64,000 nt of DNA from Pedobacter sp. (GTDB lineage: Bacteria; Bacteroidota; Bacteroidia; Sphingobacteriales; Sphingobacteriaceae): assembly GCA_031119475.1 (NCBI GenBank), contig JAVHXV010000009.1, positions 64,881 to 128,880 of the forward strand. Reading direction: 5' to 3'. The notes beneath the pieces are model-generated. The model searched no databases and was not told where the DNA came from. It saw only the letters and a list, made by a program, of their open reading frames with translations. Shown piece after piece: positions 48,028 to 56,690 of this stretch. The position numbers were made by a program, and so were the translations under genes. Within the stretch, counting starts at the first letter, position 1, and each line of letters begins with the position of its first letter.

Positions 48028-49680
48028 TTATTGCAACAATTCCTTTGCGTTCTGTAGGGCAGATTGCCCTGGGTTCTTACCGCTCAACATTTCTGCTATG
48101 GTACCAATCCTTTCTCCGGGCAATAATTTTTTAAGTCCGGTAGTTGTCTTATCGCTCGTTTCGGTTTTATATACTAAATAATGCGCTTCACCTTTGGCTG
48201 CAATCTGTGGCAAATGGGTGATGGCAATCACCTGCAGATCAAGTCCCAGCTCAGCCATCACCTTTCCAACCCTTAATGCAGTTTCTCCCGAAATGCCCGT
48301 ATCGATCTCGTCAAAAATCAGGGTGGGTAGGGCAGTATGTTTTGCTACCAACGATTTGATGGCGAGCATCAACCTGGATAGTTCTCCGCCAGAGGCCACC
48401 TTACCGATTGGTGCAGGCAACTGCCCGGCATTTGCGGTAAAAAGCAATGAGATATCATCAAGCCCATCCTTATTTAAGGCTGCGGTCTGCTGATGCTGAA
48501 AGATCAATTTGGCATGTGGTATGCCCACTTGTGCCAACGTATCGAGCAGTGTCTTTTCGGCCAGTTGGATTGCTCTTTTGCGATTTGCCGTTAAATGATT
48601 GGCCTTTTCCTGCAAGTCGGCCAAGGCAAGGGCTATGTCTGATCGGAGCTTATCGATATGCTCATCTGCATGCAAAAGTTGTGTCAAGTTCGTTTCCAAC
48701 GCTTGCTGGATGGCCAAAAGCTCCTGATTATTGGCCACGCGATGCTTCTGCTGCAGGGTGTAGAAAATGTCCAGTCGCTGTTGGATGCTTTCCAATCTGC
48801 TGCTGCTGTGTGCCGTATTTTGCTCCAAATGCATGGCCTCATCTGCAATATCCTTGATTTCTATAATGCTGGAACGCAAGCGCTCGTGCAGTATGCCTAG
48901 TGTAGGATCGAATTTTTCGATGCCCTGCAACTGTGAAGCCGCTTCCCTGAGCAGCGATTGAGCCGAGATTTCCTGTTCAGATAGGAGGGCAATAGACTGC
49001 AACAGTGACCTTTTGATGCTTTCCGCGTGTGTAAGCCGTTCAAGCTCCTGCTCCAATTCCTCCTGCTCGCCCGGCTTCAGTGCTGCCTGCTCCAGTTCAT
49101 TGAACAAAAACTGTTCGTAATCCTGCTTATTTCTTGCTTCAGTTGCCGATGCAATCATTTGGTTTAGCCGCTGCTGGTCGTTCCTAAGTTGCTGAAAACC
49201 TTTTCTATATTCCGAAAGCAGGGATTGGTGATCAGCCAGCGAATCCAAAATCAGCAATTGAAAGGCAGGATCATTGAGTTCCTGCGTGGCATGCTGCGAA
49301 TGGATGGCAATCAAGTGTTCGCCAATCTGCTTCAGCGTAGCCAAATTCACGGGAGTATCGTTAATGAAGGCCCTAGACTTCCCGTCGATCGCAATTTCAC
49401 GTCTTAAGCTATTTTCTGGAAAGAAATCAAGGTCGTTCGCCTCAAACAACTGTTTCAGTTGATCATTGTCAATCAAAAAAGTTCCCTCGATGACACACTT
49501 CTTTTCCCGATTAAAAAAATACCGACTTTCTGCACGTTGTCCTAAAATCAGCGATAGCGCACCCAGAATAATGGATTTTCCTGCACCTGTTTCACCAGTG
49601 ATGATGTTGAGGCCCTGGTCAAATCCAATGTCCAGGCTATCGATTAGCGCATAATTTCGGATAGAAAGTTTCTGTAGCAT
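48028..49680 (-). CDS. recN: DNA repair protein RecN
   Basis: A 550-residue SMC-like ATPase. The N-terminal Walker A GETGAGKS (29-36) is followed by a long coiled coil (about 155-370) and the C-terminal signature/Walker B region (SGGELSRLMLAIKSL; TLIFDEIDTGISGETA). It acts in double-strand break repair. In many Bacteroidota recN directly follows porD; here the blaI/blaR-like pair lies between them. Confidence 0.94.
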   Translation of the reverse strand: MLQKLSIRNYALIDSLDIGFDQGLNIITGETGAGKSIILGALSLILGQRAESRYFFNREKKCVIEGTFLIDNDQLKQLFEANDLDFFPENSLRREIAIDGKSRAFINDTPVNLATLKQIGEHLIAIHSQHATQELNDPAFQLLILDSLADHQSLLSEYRKGFQQLRNDQQRLNQMIASATEARNKQDYEQFLFNELEQAALKPGEQEELEQELERLTHAESIKRSLLQSIALLSEQEISAQSLLREAASQLQGIEKFDPTLGILHERLRSSIIEIKDIADEAMHLEQNTAHSSSRLESIQQRLDIFYTLQQKHRVANNQELLAIQQALETNLTQLLHADEHIDKLRSDIALALADLQEKANHLTANRKRAIQLAEKTLLDTLAQVGIPHAKLIFQHQQTAALNKDGLDDISLLFTANAGQLPAPIGKVASGGELSRLMLAIKSLVAKHTALPTLIFDEIDTGISGETALRVGKVMAELGLDLQVIAITHLPQIAAKGEAHYLVYKTETSDKTTTGLKKLLPGERIGTIAEMLSGKNPGQSALQNAKELLQ

Positions 49681-49699
49681 AGTTGAAGCTAAATTACGA

Positions 49700-49800
49700 T
49701 TTTAGTCGGAAAGTCGGGTAGTCGGAAAGTCCGAAGTCCGAAGTCCAAAAGTCGAAATGACCTAATGACTTAATGACCAATGCCTCAATGACCAATGACC
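49700..49800. repeat. GTCCGAAGTCC / AATGACCAATGCC word tract
   Basis: The gap upstream of recN contains AAGTCCGAAGTCCGAAGTCC units and then TGACCTAATGACTTAATGACCAATG units, similar in style to the AGTCC tract at 21213. Confidence 0.65.
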
Positions 49801-49811
49801 AATGCCCCAAC

Positions 49812-49843
49812 AAAAAAAGGGCAGGAATTTAACATTCCCACCC
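49812..49843 (-). terminator. Terminator of the blaI-blaR-like unit
   Basis: On the minus strand GGGTGGGAAT pairs with ATTCCTGCCC (two G-T pairs), followed by seven T residues. It lies about 33 nt past the M56 gene stop. Confidence 0.85.
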
Positions 49844-49875
49844 TCAGGTTTCATTTGTTTGTTTGATTTTTTGTG

Positions 49876-51876
49876 CTAATTTTTTGCTGGCACCATATCC
49901 AATACGATAGCTGGAGGTGTAGGTGGCAGTACCGCTACCTTAGCAGGAGCATACTTTACACTCGGCACGGGCATAAATTTCACGATGTCTGTAGCAGCAA
50001 AGGCTTTGAAGGGTTCGGTAGCTGGCAGAAATATTTTTTCCACCACATCATTTCCATCGAATAGGAGGAAAGCCTTATCGCTTTTAATGCCTTTCTTTTT
50101 CTTCAGCTCATCAAGGTCCTGCTCATATTTTTTCCTCAACTCTTTATATTCTGGAGAATCCTGCAATTTTTTAAGGTCTTCCATTTTCTGCTTCCACTCT
50201 GGAGAATTATATTTTTTGTTCATCTCCTCGGCATTTTTTTGGATATCCTCCATTTTTTTCTTCCATTCTGGAGAATTGAATTTTTTCTGCATCTCTAGGC
50301 TGCGCTCCTGGATCTGTGCCATATTTTCTTTCCATTCTTTCGACTGGAATTTTTTGGCTATCGCCAGGCTTTCCTGTTGAACTTTGGCCATTTGGTCTTT
50401 CCATTCCTTGCTTTCGAATTTTTTGGCCATTAGGGCGGCATCTTTTTCAACTTTTGCCATCTGCTCTTTCCACTCTTTCGATTCAAATTTCTTGGCGATG
50501 GCCAGGCTCTGTTCCTGTACTTTGGCCATGTGGTCCTTCCACTCTTTTGAGTCGAATTTTTTGTTCAGTTCCAAGGCATGCTTTTGGATGCCATCGATTT
50601 TCATTTTCCATTCTGGAGATTTGAAATATTCCAATCTCTTCATGGTTGCCGAATCCAGGTCGCTGATATTGATGCGAAGGCTATCAGGCATATCTTTTAA
50701 GGAATTGTAGACTTTTTGGTTGCCTTTATCATCAGTGATGATGATCTTATACTTGCGCTTGGTCTTGGTCGAGTCGGTATCTGCCTTACAGATCAATTTA
50801 TGGCTAATGACTGGTTTCTCGGCGCAGACCTCGACAATAGAGGCGGTTACTGCTTTCTTAACTTTGGCAACTGGTTTTTTGGCAGGACTGATCCAAGCGA
50901 GCGACATGACGGTAGCTACGGTTAGGGTAAGGATAAAAAACTGCTGTTTGACGTTGATGTAGTTCGTTTTCATATCTGTAATTCTTTTAATTCTTTGGTA
51001 CAGGTACTGGTTTTTGCCCGTAGCCGCTAAGGATAGCGCTGGTACCTGCTTTTCTTTTAATAATTCAAGTTTCAAGAGTGCGTGCGCATAGGTTAACGGT
51101 GTGCCCGTGAAGTTTACCACCAGGTCGTCGCAGGCATGTTCCCTTTCGATGTGTATGAACTTGGTGGTGAGCCATACAAATGGATTGAAGAACAACAGCG
51201 TCTCTATGCAGGTTTTAACAAGGTTGATGAGGTAATCGTGACGACGGATGTGTGACAGTTCGTGGATCAGGATGGCCTCTACTTGCTTAAGATCCAGCTG
51301 CGTAGCTAGGGCAACCGGAAATAATACAACAGGTTTCAGGAAACCGATCACCAAAGGCACGTTAACTTTGGGCGAAAGGTAAAATTTAACTGTTTTATTA
51401 AGTTTTAATTGGGCAAGTGTCAGTTCAAATACCGTGTTCCATGCCGCAGGAACCTGTAAGGTACTGGCTTGCTTTAATTTTTTGAGTTTAAGATACCCCG
51501 AAGTAAGGATGAGCAGTTGGAAAGCAATGCCCACCAGATAAACAATGGCTACGACAGGGAAATAAGCTTCTGTACGGATGCTGAACGTGTTGCCCAGTTT
51601 CATGACTTCCTGATAGGCCAACTGGTCGAGTGCTACATTTTTAAGTGCCGATGTAGCCGGTGTTGGCAGTTCGAATATGGAAGAAAACGTAAAGCAGAAA
51701 CTGGCAAAGATGAGGAACAATGCGCCAAAAGATAAGTTGTGCTTTAACCTGGCACTCATTTTAGGACGTGCCATGAGGATGATGAACAGCACAGCGTAGA
51801 TGATGGCTCCTTGCCATAGCGAGTGGAGGATGCTCCAGCCAATGGCTTTGATCAGGTTGTTTACAATCGCTTCCAT
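49876..51876 (-). CDS. BlaR1-like M56 metallopeptidase with 23-residue repeats
   Basis: A 666-residue membrane antirepressor. It has four hydrophobic segments (about 19-35, 49-68, 105-125, 312-330). The zinc protease site HELSH (205-209) with Glu246 in EREHACDD lies before the last helix, as in BlaR1/MecR1. The sensor after the last helix is not a penicillin-binding domain. Residues 419-580 carry six tandem 23-residue repeats (core SKEWK and KKF, alpha-helical, charged) with a degenerate seventh, then a Pro-rich end. It follows the BlaI-like gene and should cleave that repressor on an unknown signal. Confidence 0.88.
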   Translation of the reverse strand: MEAIVNNLIKAIGWSILHSLWQGAIIYAVLFIILMARPKMSARLKHNLSFGALFLIFASFCFTFSSIFELPTPATSALKNVALDQLAYQEVMKLGNTFSIRTEAYFPVVAIVYLVGIAFQLLILTSGYLKLKKLKQASTLQVPAAWNTVFELTLAQLKLNKTVKFYLSPKVNVPLVIGFLKPVVLFPVALATQLDLKQVEAILIHELSHIRRHDYLINLVKTCIETLLFFNPFVWLTTKFIHIEREHACDDLVVNFTGTPLTYAHALLKLELLKEKQVPALSLAATGKNQYLYQRIKRITDMKTNYINVKQQFFILTLTVATVMSLAWISPAKKPVAKVKKAVTASIVEVCAEKPVISHKLICKADTDSTKTKRKYKIIITDDKGNQKVYNSLKDMPDSLRINISDLDSATMKRLEYFKSPEWKMKIDGIQKHALELNKKFDSKEWKDHMAKVQEQSLAIAKKFESKEWKEQMAKVEKDAALMAKKFESKEWKDQMAKVQQESLAIAKKFQSKEWKENMAQIQERSLEMQKKFNSPEWKKKMEDIQKNAEEMNKKYNSPEWKQKMEDLKKLQDSPEYKELRKKYEQDLDELKKKKGIKSDKAFLLFDGNDVVEKIFLPATEPFKAFAATDIVKFMPVPSVKYAPAKVAVLPPTPPAIVLDMVPAKN
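50131..50622 (-). repeat. 69-bp in-frame tandem repeats in the blaR1-like gene
   Basis: About seven tandem units of 69 bp encode the 23-residue repeats. Each unit begins near S-(K/P)-E-W-K and ends with KK(F/Y). The central four units are the most alike and the outer units are more diverged, suggesting expansion from the middle. Confidence 0.85.
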
Positions 51877-51899
51877 ATATTTCGGGTTAAAGGGGTTTT

Positions 51900-51970
51900 A
51901 GGTTTGGCGTTTATTGTGTGGCGTTTAGCGTTTGGCGTACTTGGCGCTTAACGCCCTTCGCTCTACGCAA
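51900..51970. repeat. TTTGGCGTTTAGCG word tract
   Basis: The short gap between the blaI-like stop and the blaR1-like start contains GGCGTTTAGCGTTTGGCGTACTTGGCG words, like those before the helicase gene. It still leaves the two genes likely cotranscribed. Confidence 0.55.
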
Positions 51971-51972
51971 TT

Positions 51973-52344
51973 CTATTTCAGTTTATCCAAGTATTCCTTG
52001 ATCAGGTCAATTTCTTCCTTGCTTGCATTTTTGTTGCCCAATGCCTGCATGACCAATCTGGCTGCAGAACCATTAAAAACATTGTCGATCATTTTGTTGA
52101 CCAACTGCTGCTGTGTCTTTTCGCGGTTGATCAATGCTTTATAGATGTGGGTCTTTGCACTCGTATCCCTTCCTACCATTCCCTTTTCGTGCATGATCTG
52201 CATCAGTTTTAGGGTAGTGGTATAGCCGGCATCTTTTTTGTTCAGGGCCTCATGCACCTCACGGACCGTACAGTCGCCCTGTTGCCAAAGCACCTGTAAG
52301 ATTTCCATTTCGCCTTCTGTGGGTTTGATGTTCGTACTACTCAT
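51973..52344 (-). CDS. BlaI/MecI/CopY-family repressor
   Basis: A 123-residue winged-helix repressor. The recognition segment (GDCTVREVHEALNKKDAGYTTTLKLMQIMHEKGMV) and C-terminal dimerisation helices (QQLVNKMIDNVFNGSAARLVMQAL) match the family. It is expected to bind two dyads directly upstream (52355-52394) and repress its own promoter, with release by the M56 protease encoded next. Confidence 0.9.
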   Translation of the reverse strand: MSSTNIKPTEGEMEILQVLWQQGDCTVREVHEALNKKDAGYTTTLKLMQIMHEKGMVGRDTSAKTHIYKALINREKTQQQLVNKMIDNVFNGSAARLVMQALGNKNASKEEIDLIKEYLDKLK

Positions 52345-52354
52345 TTTGTTACAC

Positions 52355-52394
52355 TACGAATTTTTTCGTATTCAAATGTACGAATGAATTCGTA
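52355..52394 (-). promoter_or_regulatory. Twin BlaI-type operators
   Basis: Two perfect dyads share the half-site TACGAA: TACGAATTTTTTCGTA (52355-52370) and TACGAATGAATTCGTA (52379-52394), with centres 24 bp apart. The -7 box lies between them. Confidence 0.85.
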
Positions 52395-52402
52395 TAATCA
52401 AA
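52373..52402 (-). promoter_or_regulatory. blaI-like promoter
   Basis: On the minus strand TTTG (52399-52402), an 18-nt spacer that spans the distal operator, and TACATTTG (52373-52380). Transcription should start inside the proximal operator, which explains repression directly. Confidence 0.8.
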
Positions 52403-52813
52403 ATTATTTAACAAATTTTTAACAGTTATGGATGGATATATTGATTAACTATTTAATTGTTAGCTAGTTATATATAATCAAATTTATCAATCCATTGATG
52501 GTTTAATCATAAGACACATAAAATATGGGATCGTTGCATCTCTTATCGCATTTGCGAGGTAAGCATGGCCGAAGCTCCAGGGAGTCCCTTTTGGGCAACC
52601 AATGAACTCAACAGATCGGAATATGTCAATCACTCACATAAATAGGGAGCTTGCGTCGTCGCTGTGATCCTCGCAAACACGTTAAGGGAATGCGTCCGCA
52701 TCGTCGCTCTGCTCATCGCAAATCTGACATGCTCCACTTCGGTTAATTTAGTGCGCTCAGGATTGGGCAATTAACCAATTAACCAGTTTAACAATTAACC
52801 AATTAACCATTAA
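52403..52813. repeat. Gap with degenerate GCGTCGTCGCT...TCGCAAA repeats
   Basis: AT-rich to about 52510, then a GC-richer stretch. GCGTCGTCGCTGTGATCCTCGCAAA (near 52655) and GCATCGTCGCTCTGCTCATCGCAAA (near 52698) are imperfect copies of one unit, and 57845-57860 carries the inverse of a similar word (TTTGCGAGCGACGA). It ends in AACCAATTAACC units. No ORF or RNA gene is recognised. Confidence 0.5.
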
Positions 52814-53713
52814 TCATTTCTTCCTCAATCCTTCATATTTATTGATGTTGGCGGGATCGATGTCGCTCAGCAGGTTATAGGCCTTGATCCGATCGGAAGG
52901 GTTGGGCAGAATGGCCAGCACGTTGGTAATCTCATCGGCCTTGCCAGAAAAATAGATGTTGGGGAAAAAAGAATTGAGCTTTAGCCTGTCCATTTGTTGT
53001 AGGACCGGGATCAGCTGAAAGATGTGCTGTGCGCCATTGCCCGCATTGTCCTGGAGTTTGTCCAATCCGTTCATGTGATAATCGTAAATGAACAAGCGTA
53101 GGTCCTTGAACGAATTGTTCAGCAGGTTTTCGTTCATCCAATATCGATTGCGGAGGCCATCTATCGCTTTCCAGCCCTTGCTGCCACTGTTTTGCGCAAT
53201 GTTGAGCAGGTTCTGCGCCTTTAGGAAGTAGGGTGTTCCCCCAAGTTTGCTAAAAGTATCTTTGTCGAGCCCGATGACCGTGTAGGCATAATAGCCCAAC
53301 AGCGAACTCAGGTTGGAAATGAAATTCTGGTCAGAAAAGTCGATGGACTGCCCTTCATTGTAGCCGAAATCAAAATCCTTGTCGCTCAGGTTCAGCAAGG
53401 TGCTATAATAGGAGCTTCCATAGACCGGACGGCTGGATTGGATCTGGGCTTCGGCGGTATAGGCCGAACTGCCATCCCATCCGGTAATGGTAATGACCAG
53501 GTTCCACTCTATCCTTTCCTGAGGGAGGTAGGTTTCGCTGGTCCATTTGTTGTTGTTCAGGAAATCCCTGATCGTGTTCTGTAACTGGTCGAGTGTTCTT
53601 TTGTTGATGTTGGAAATGTTAGGTGCGAGAAGCTGTACCCGGGTATTGAGTTCCTGGGCATAGGTAAGGCACGTGAGCAGCAACAACAAAATGGTACCCG
53701 TTAGTTTTTTCAT
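52814..53713 (-). CDS. porD: DUF4835 protein, PorD-like (type IX secretion)
   Basis: A 299-residue exported protein with a signal peptide (CLTYAQ before ELNTRVQLLAP) followed by the DUF4835 pattern (SNINKRTLDQLQNTIRDFLNN; W..EQRIEWNLVITI-like region). The family has been linked to type IX secretion under the name PorD. The gene commonly follows coaBC in Bacteroidota. Its start overlaps the coaBC stop by 4 nt, so the two are translationally coupled. Confidence 0.72.
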   Translation of the reverse strand: MKKLTGTILLLLLTCLTYAQELNTRVQLLAPNISNINKRTLDQLQNTIRDFLNNNKWTSETYLPQERIEWNLVITITGWDGSSAYTAEAQIQSSRPVYGSSYYSTLLNLSDKDFDFGYNEGQSIDFSDQNFISNLSSLLGYYAYTVIGLDKDTFSKLGGTPYFLKAQNLLNIAQNSGSKGWKAIDGLRNRYWMNENLLNNSFKDLRLFIYDYHMNGLDKLQDNAGNGAQHIFQLIPVLQQMDRLKLNSFFPNIYFSGKADEITNVLAILPNPSDRIKAYNLLSDIDPANINKYEGLRKK

Positions 53714-54909
53714 CGCACTGCTAACTTAAGAATTTCTGCGCAAATATCCTTCGCCACCATCTTCTTGGATTTTACGTCGAACTCCACTTTATCCAGTTGC
53801 CTGTTAATGATCGTAATCTTATTGGTATCGCCCTTAAATCCGGCGCCCTCATCTTTTAGGGAATTGAGCACGATCAGGTCCAGGTTTTTTTTGTTCAGTT
53901 TTTCCTTGGCATAGGCTTCTTCGTTTTCTGTTTCGAGCGCAAAGCCGATGAGCAATTGTCCTTCCCGTTTTTGTCTGCCCAATTGGGCCAAGATGTCAGT
54001 TGTTTTTTTCAGCTCGATCGAGAATGCGCTGTCCTGCTTCTTGATTTTTTGTTCCGCAACGTTAACGGGGGTATAATCGGCCACGGCGGCACTCATGATC
54101 GTGATGTCGCAGTGTTCAAAGGCTTCGGTACAGGCCTGGAGCATATCGTTTGCGCTCACCACATCAATTCGGTGTAGGTTAAAAGCTGTTTTTTCTGCAG
54201 TAGGACCAGTAATGAGCGTAACTTCTGCTCCCAAAGCGGTCATTTCTTCCGCCAATGCGAAACCCATCTTTCCTGAAGAATGGTTGCCAATGAAGCGTAC
54301 GGGATCAATAGCCTCATAGGTCGGCCCTGCCGTAACCAATACCTTTTTGCCGAGCAATGGAAGGTTTTTGCTGATTTCCTGCTTCAGTAAAGCGACGATC
54401 TCATCGGGCTCTGCCATCCTGCCTTCGCCATAAAGGCCACTGGCCAATTCGCCTTTGTTGGGCGCGATGAGCGTATGGCCAAAAGATTTTAGGCGTTTGA
54501 TGTTGTCCTGTGTGGTTTCATGTTTCCACATGTCGAGGTCCATGGCAGGAGCGAAGAAAACCGGGCATTTGGCCGAAAGGTAAACCGCCGTAAGCAGGTT
54601 GTCGCACAGTCCGTTGGCCATCTTTCCGATGGTATTGGCAGAAGCAGGGGCAATCAGCAGGTAATCGGCCCAAAGGCCCAATTCTACATGGTTGCTCCAC
54701 ACGCCGGTTTCGGCCTCAAAATATTGGGTATAAACTGGATTTTTGGAGAGCGTAGCCAGCGTGAGCGGGGTAATGAAATGCGTGGCATCTGGCGTGAGTA
54801 CCACCCTTACTTCGGCACCGGCCTTGACCAGCGCCCTGACCAGCAAGGCCGATTTGTATGCAGCGATGCTTCCGCACACGCCCAGAAGGATTTTTTTGTT
54901 GTTCAGCAT
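53710..54909 (-). CDS. coaBC: Bifunctional phosphopantothenoylcysteine decarboxylase/synthetase CoaBC
   Basis: A 399-residue flavoprotein for two steps of coenzyme A synthesis. The CoaC half has GVCGSIAAYKS and the APASANTIGKMANGLCDNL loop. The CoaB half has VTAGPTYEAIDPVRFIGNHSSG. The start MLNNKKILLG is chosen. An ATG 26 codons upstream adds a hydrophobic stretch that reads across the promoter box. Confidence 0.93.
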   Translation of the reverse strand: MLNNKKILLGVCGSIAAYKSALLVRALVKAGAEVRVVLTPDATHFITPLTLATLSKNPVYTQYFEAETGVWSNHVELGLWADYLLIAPASANTIGKMANGLCDNLLTAVYLSAKCPVFFAPAMDLDMWKHETTQDNIKRLKSFGHTLIAPNKGELASGLYGEGRMAEPDEIVALLKQEISKNLPLLGKKVLVTAGPTYEAIDPVRFIGNHSSGKMGFALAEEMTALGAEVTLITGPTAEKTAFNLHRIDVVSANDMLQACTEAFEHCDITIMSAAVADYTPVNVAEQKIKKQDSAFSIELKKTTDILAQLGRQKREGQLLIGFALETENEEAYAKEKLNKKNLDLIVLNSLKDEGAGFKGDTNKITIINRQLDKVEFDVKSKKMVAKDICAEILKLAVR

Positions 54910-54943
54910 GGGGCTAAAAGCGGCAAAAGGCCACTCACTAACG

Positions 54944-54951
54944 CAAATATA
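54944..54951 (-). promoter_or_regulatory. -7 box of coaBC
   Basis: TATATTTG on the minus strand, 34 nt before the ATG and 5 nt after the rpoZ terminator T-run. The adjacent terminator supports a new transcript starting here. Confidence 0.6.
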
Positions 54952-54956
54952 GAGAG

Positions 54957-55008
54957 AAAAAAACAGTAGCCATAGCTTAAGGGTCAATTGTCTCTTAAAC
55001 TATGGCTA
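54957..55008 (-). terminator. Terminator after rpoZ
   Basis: On the minus strand TAGCCATAG-T-TTAAG pairs with CTTAA-G-CTATGGCTA around a 12-nt loop, followed closely by a T-run. It separates bamD-rpoZ from coaBC-porD. Confidence 0.88.
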
Positions 55009-55056
55009 GTATGCGTGGCATAAACGCCAAACGCCATGCCCTAAGCGCTTAGCGCA

Positions 55057-55383
55057 CTATTTCTGCTCTTTGCTCGGATTTCTGTGGTATACTTTACCGT
55101 TCAGGAATTCATCCATTGCGATCAGGCTCGGTTTCGGCAGGCGCTCATAGTGCTTACTGATTTCGATCTGCTCCCTGTTTTCAAAAATTTCTTCCAGATT
55201 ATCGTTAGATGAAGCAAACTCGGCCAATTTACCATGAAGTTCCTCTTTCATGTTGTTGGAAATCTGGTTGGCCCTTTTCGAAATGACCACCAACGACTCA
55301 TAGATGTTGTCGGTTGCCCGATCCAGGTCGTGTACATTTCTCGTTACCGTAGTATTTGGTATAGCGGGTTTTGCTGTATTCAT
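55057..55383 (-). CDS. rpoZ: RNA polymerase omega subunit (Bacteroidota type)
   Basis: A 108-residue protein with the omega/Rpb6 core (DRATDNIYESLVVISKRANQIS; short C-terminal EHYERLPKPSLIAMDEFLNGKVYHR). The location between bamD and coaBC is the usual place in this phylum. It starts 3 nt after the bamD stop. Confidence 0.87.
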   Translation of the reverse strand: MNTAKPAIPNTTVTRNVHDLDRATDNIYESLVVISKRANQISNNMKEELHGKLAEFASSNDNLEEIFENREQIEISKHYERLPKPSLIAMDEFLNGKVYHRNPSKEQK

Positions 55384-55386
55384 ATC

Positions 55387-56316
55387 TTATTTATTTTTAA
55401 TCTCTACGTTGGTACTGTCTTTTACTTTTTTATCTCTTTTTTTATCGAGGGCGTTGTATTTCTCGATCATTGCCGCTTCTTCGGCCAGTTCTTTTTTCGC
55501 AGCTATGATTCCAGCTTCGCTATCGGCCTTCAACTGATTGGCCTCTTTCATGAGCTTGCTGTTCGGGTAGGTCTCTACAAATTCATTGTAATAGCCAATG
55601 GCCTCATTGTAGCGCGCTTCCTGTCTGTTCGGGAAACTGTTCTTGGCAAACATGTACTGCGACTTAACGATGAGCAGGTTCATTTCTTCTGCATACTTGA
55701 TGTCCGGAAATTCGATCTGCGCATTCTTAAGGGCAACCACAGCTGCCTTATAGTTCGAAATGTCATAACCACCGAGCTCATAATACATTTTGGCATTATC
55801 AAAGGCCTTGCTTTCCAGCTTGCCCCTTAGGTTGGCAATATATTGCGCAGCCTGTGCCGCACGGTCGCTCTTGGGGTAAAGGTTGATGAACAATTGCAGC
55901 GCATCAATGGCCTTGTACGTATTTTCTTGGTCTAGCGATGATTTTGGCGAGTCAAGATAATAGCAATAAGCACCCATGTACCGGCATTCTTCTGCGTTCT
56001 TACTCTGCGGATAAGTATCGGCGAACTCTTTGAACTTGTAACGTGCCGTGGTATAATCCTTCAAACGGTAAAGCGTAAAGGCATAATAGTAGTTCAGGTC
56101 TTCCGCTTCGGCGGTTCCCCTATATTTTTGTACAAGTGCTTCGAATAGAATGAGGGCTTTATTGTAATCTTTTTTATTGTACAGGCGAATTCCCTCCTGG
56201 TATTTTTTGGCCACATCGTTGCTCAGGCGTAATTTCTCAAAACGGCTTTTACAGCCAGCTGCGCCCAGTAAAATGATGGTCAGACTTAAAATAAGTAAGT
56301 GTTTAATTTTAAACAT
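55387..56316 (-). CDS. bamD: Outer membrane assembly lipoprotein BamD
   Basis: A 309-residue lipoprotein with lipobox GAAGC (Cys22), followed by about five TPR units (KKYQEGIRLYNKKDYNKALILFEALVQKYRG and similar) that form the BamA/substrate scaffold. It ends in a Lys/Asp-rich tail. ATG 56316 (MFKIKHLLIL) starts the signal peptide. The longer frame from 56400 reads through the promoter and a repeat tract. Confidence 0.92.
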   Translation of the reverse strand: MFKIKHLLILSLTIILLGAAGCKSRFEKLRLSNDVAKKYQEGIRLYNKKDYNKALILFEALVQKYRGTAEAEDLNYYYAFTLYRLKDYTTARYKFKEFADTYPQSKNAEECRYMGAYCYYLDSPKSSLDQENTYKAIDALQLFINLYPKSDRAAQAAQYIANLRGKLESKAFDNAKMYYELGGYDISNYKAAVVALKNAQIEFPDIKYAEEMNLLIVKSQYMFAKNSFPNRQEARYNEAIGYYNEFVETYPNSKLMKEANQLKADSEAGIIAAKKELAEEAAMIEKYNALDKKRDKKVKDSTNVEIKNK

Positions 56317-56320
56317 TCTG

Positions 56321-56351
56321 CAAAGATAAGGTAATAATACGACAACGTCAA
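56321..56351 (-). promoter_or_regulatory. bamD promoter, leaderless type
   Basis: On the minus strand TTG, a 20-nt spacer and TATCTTTG (56321-56328), with the ATG 4 nt downstream (CAGA between). Confidence 0.72.
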
Positions 56352-56356
56352 TAAAT

Positions 56357-56690
56357 TTATGTTCGGCGTTTGGCGCTTTGCGTTGAGGGGTGCCTGCCAC
56401 AAATCGCTGGAACGTCAGCTAAGCTAGATAAACAGATCCAGTCGGGCAATGGAGTTAACACATTTTAACGTTTTGGGTTAGGGGTTGCAGGTTGTGGGTC
56501 TTGGGTTTCAAGCCTCGAGTATCAGGTATCGAGACAGGTTGCCTAATGTTAAGCGCCCAGACTTTATCTTAAACCTTAAACCTTTAACTTTCAACCTGAA
56601 CCTTGAACTTTCAACCTTCAACTTTCAACTTTGAACCTTCAACTTTCTTCCCGCCTCAACCATATACCAACCCCATACCAAACTAACCCT
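56357..56690. repeat. Mixed word-repeat tracts upstream of bamD
   Basis: Contains GGCGTTTGGCGCTTTGCG and GAGGGGTGCCTGCCACA words, a GGTTGCAGGTTGTGGGTCTTGGG stretch, and then at least six CAACTTTCAACCTTGAAC-type units (56570-56645). There is no gene. Confidence 0.6.
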
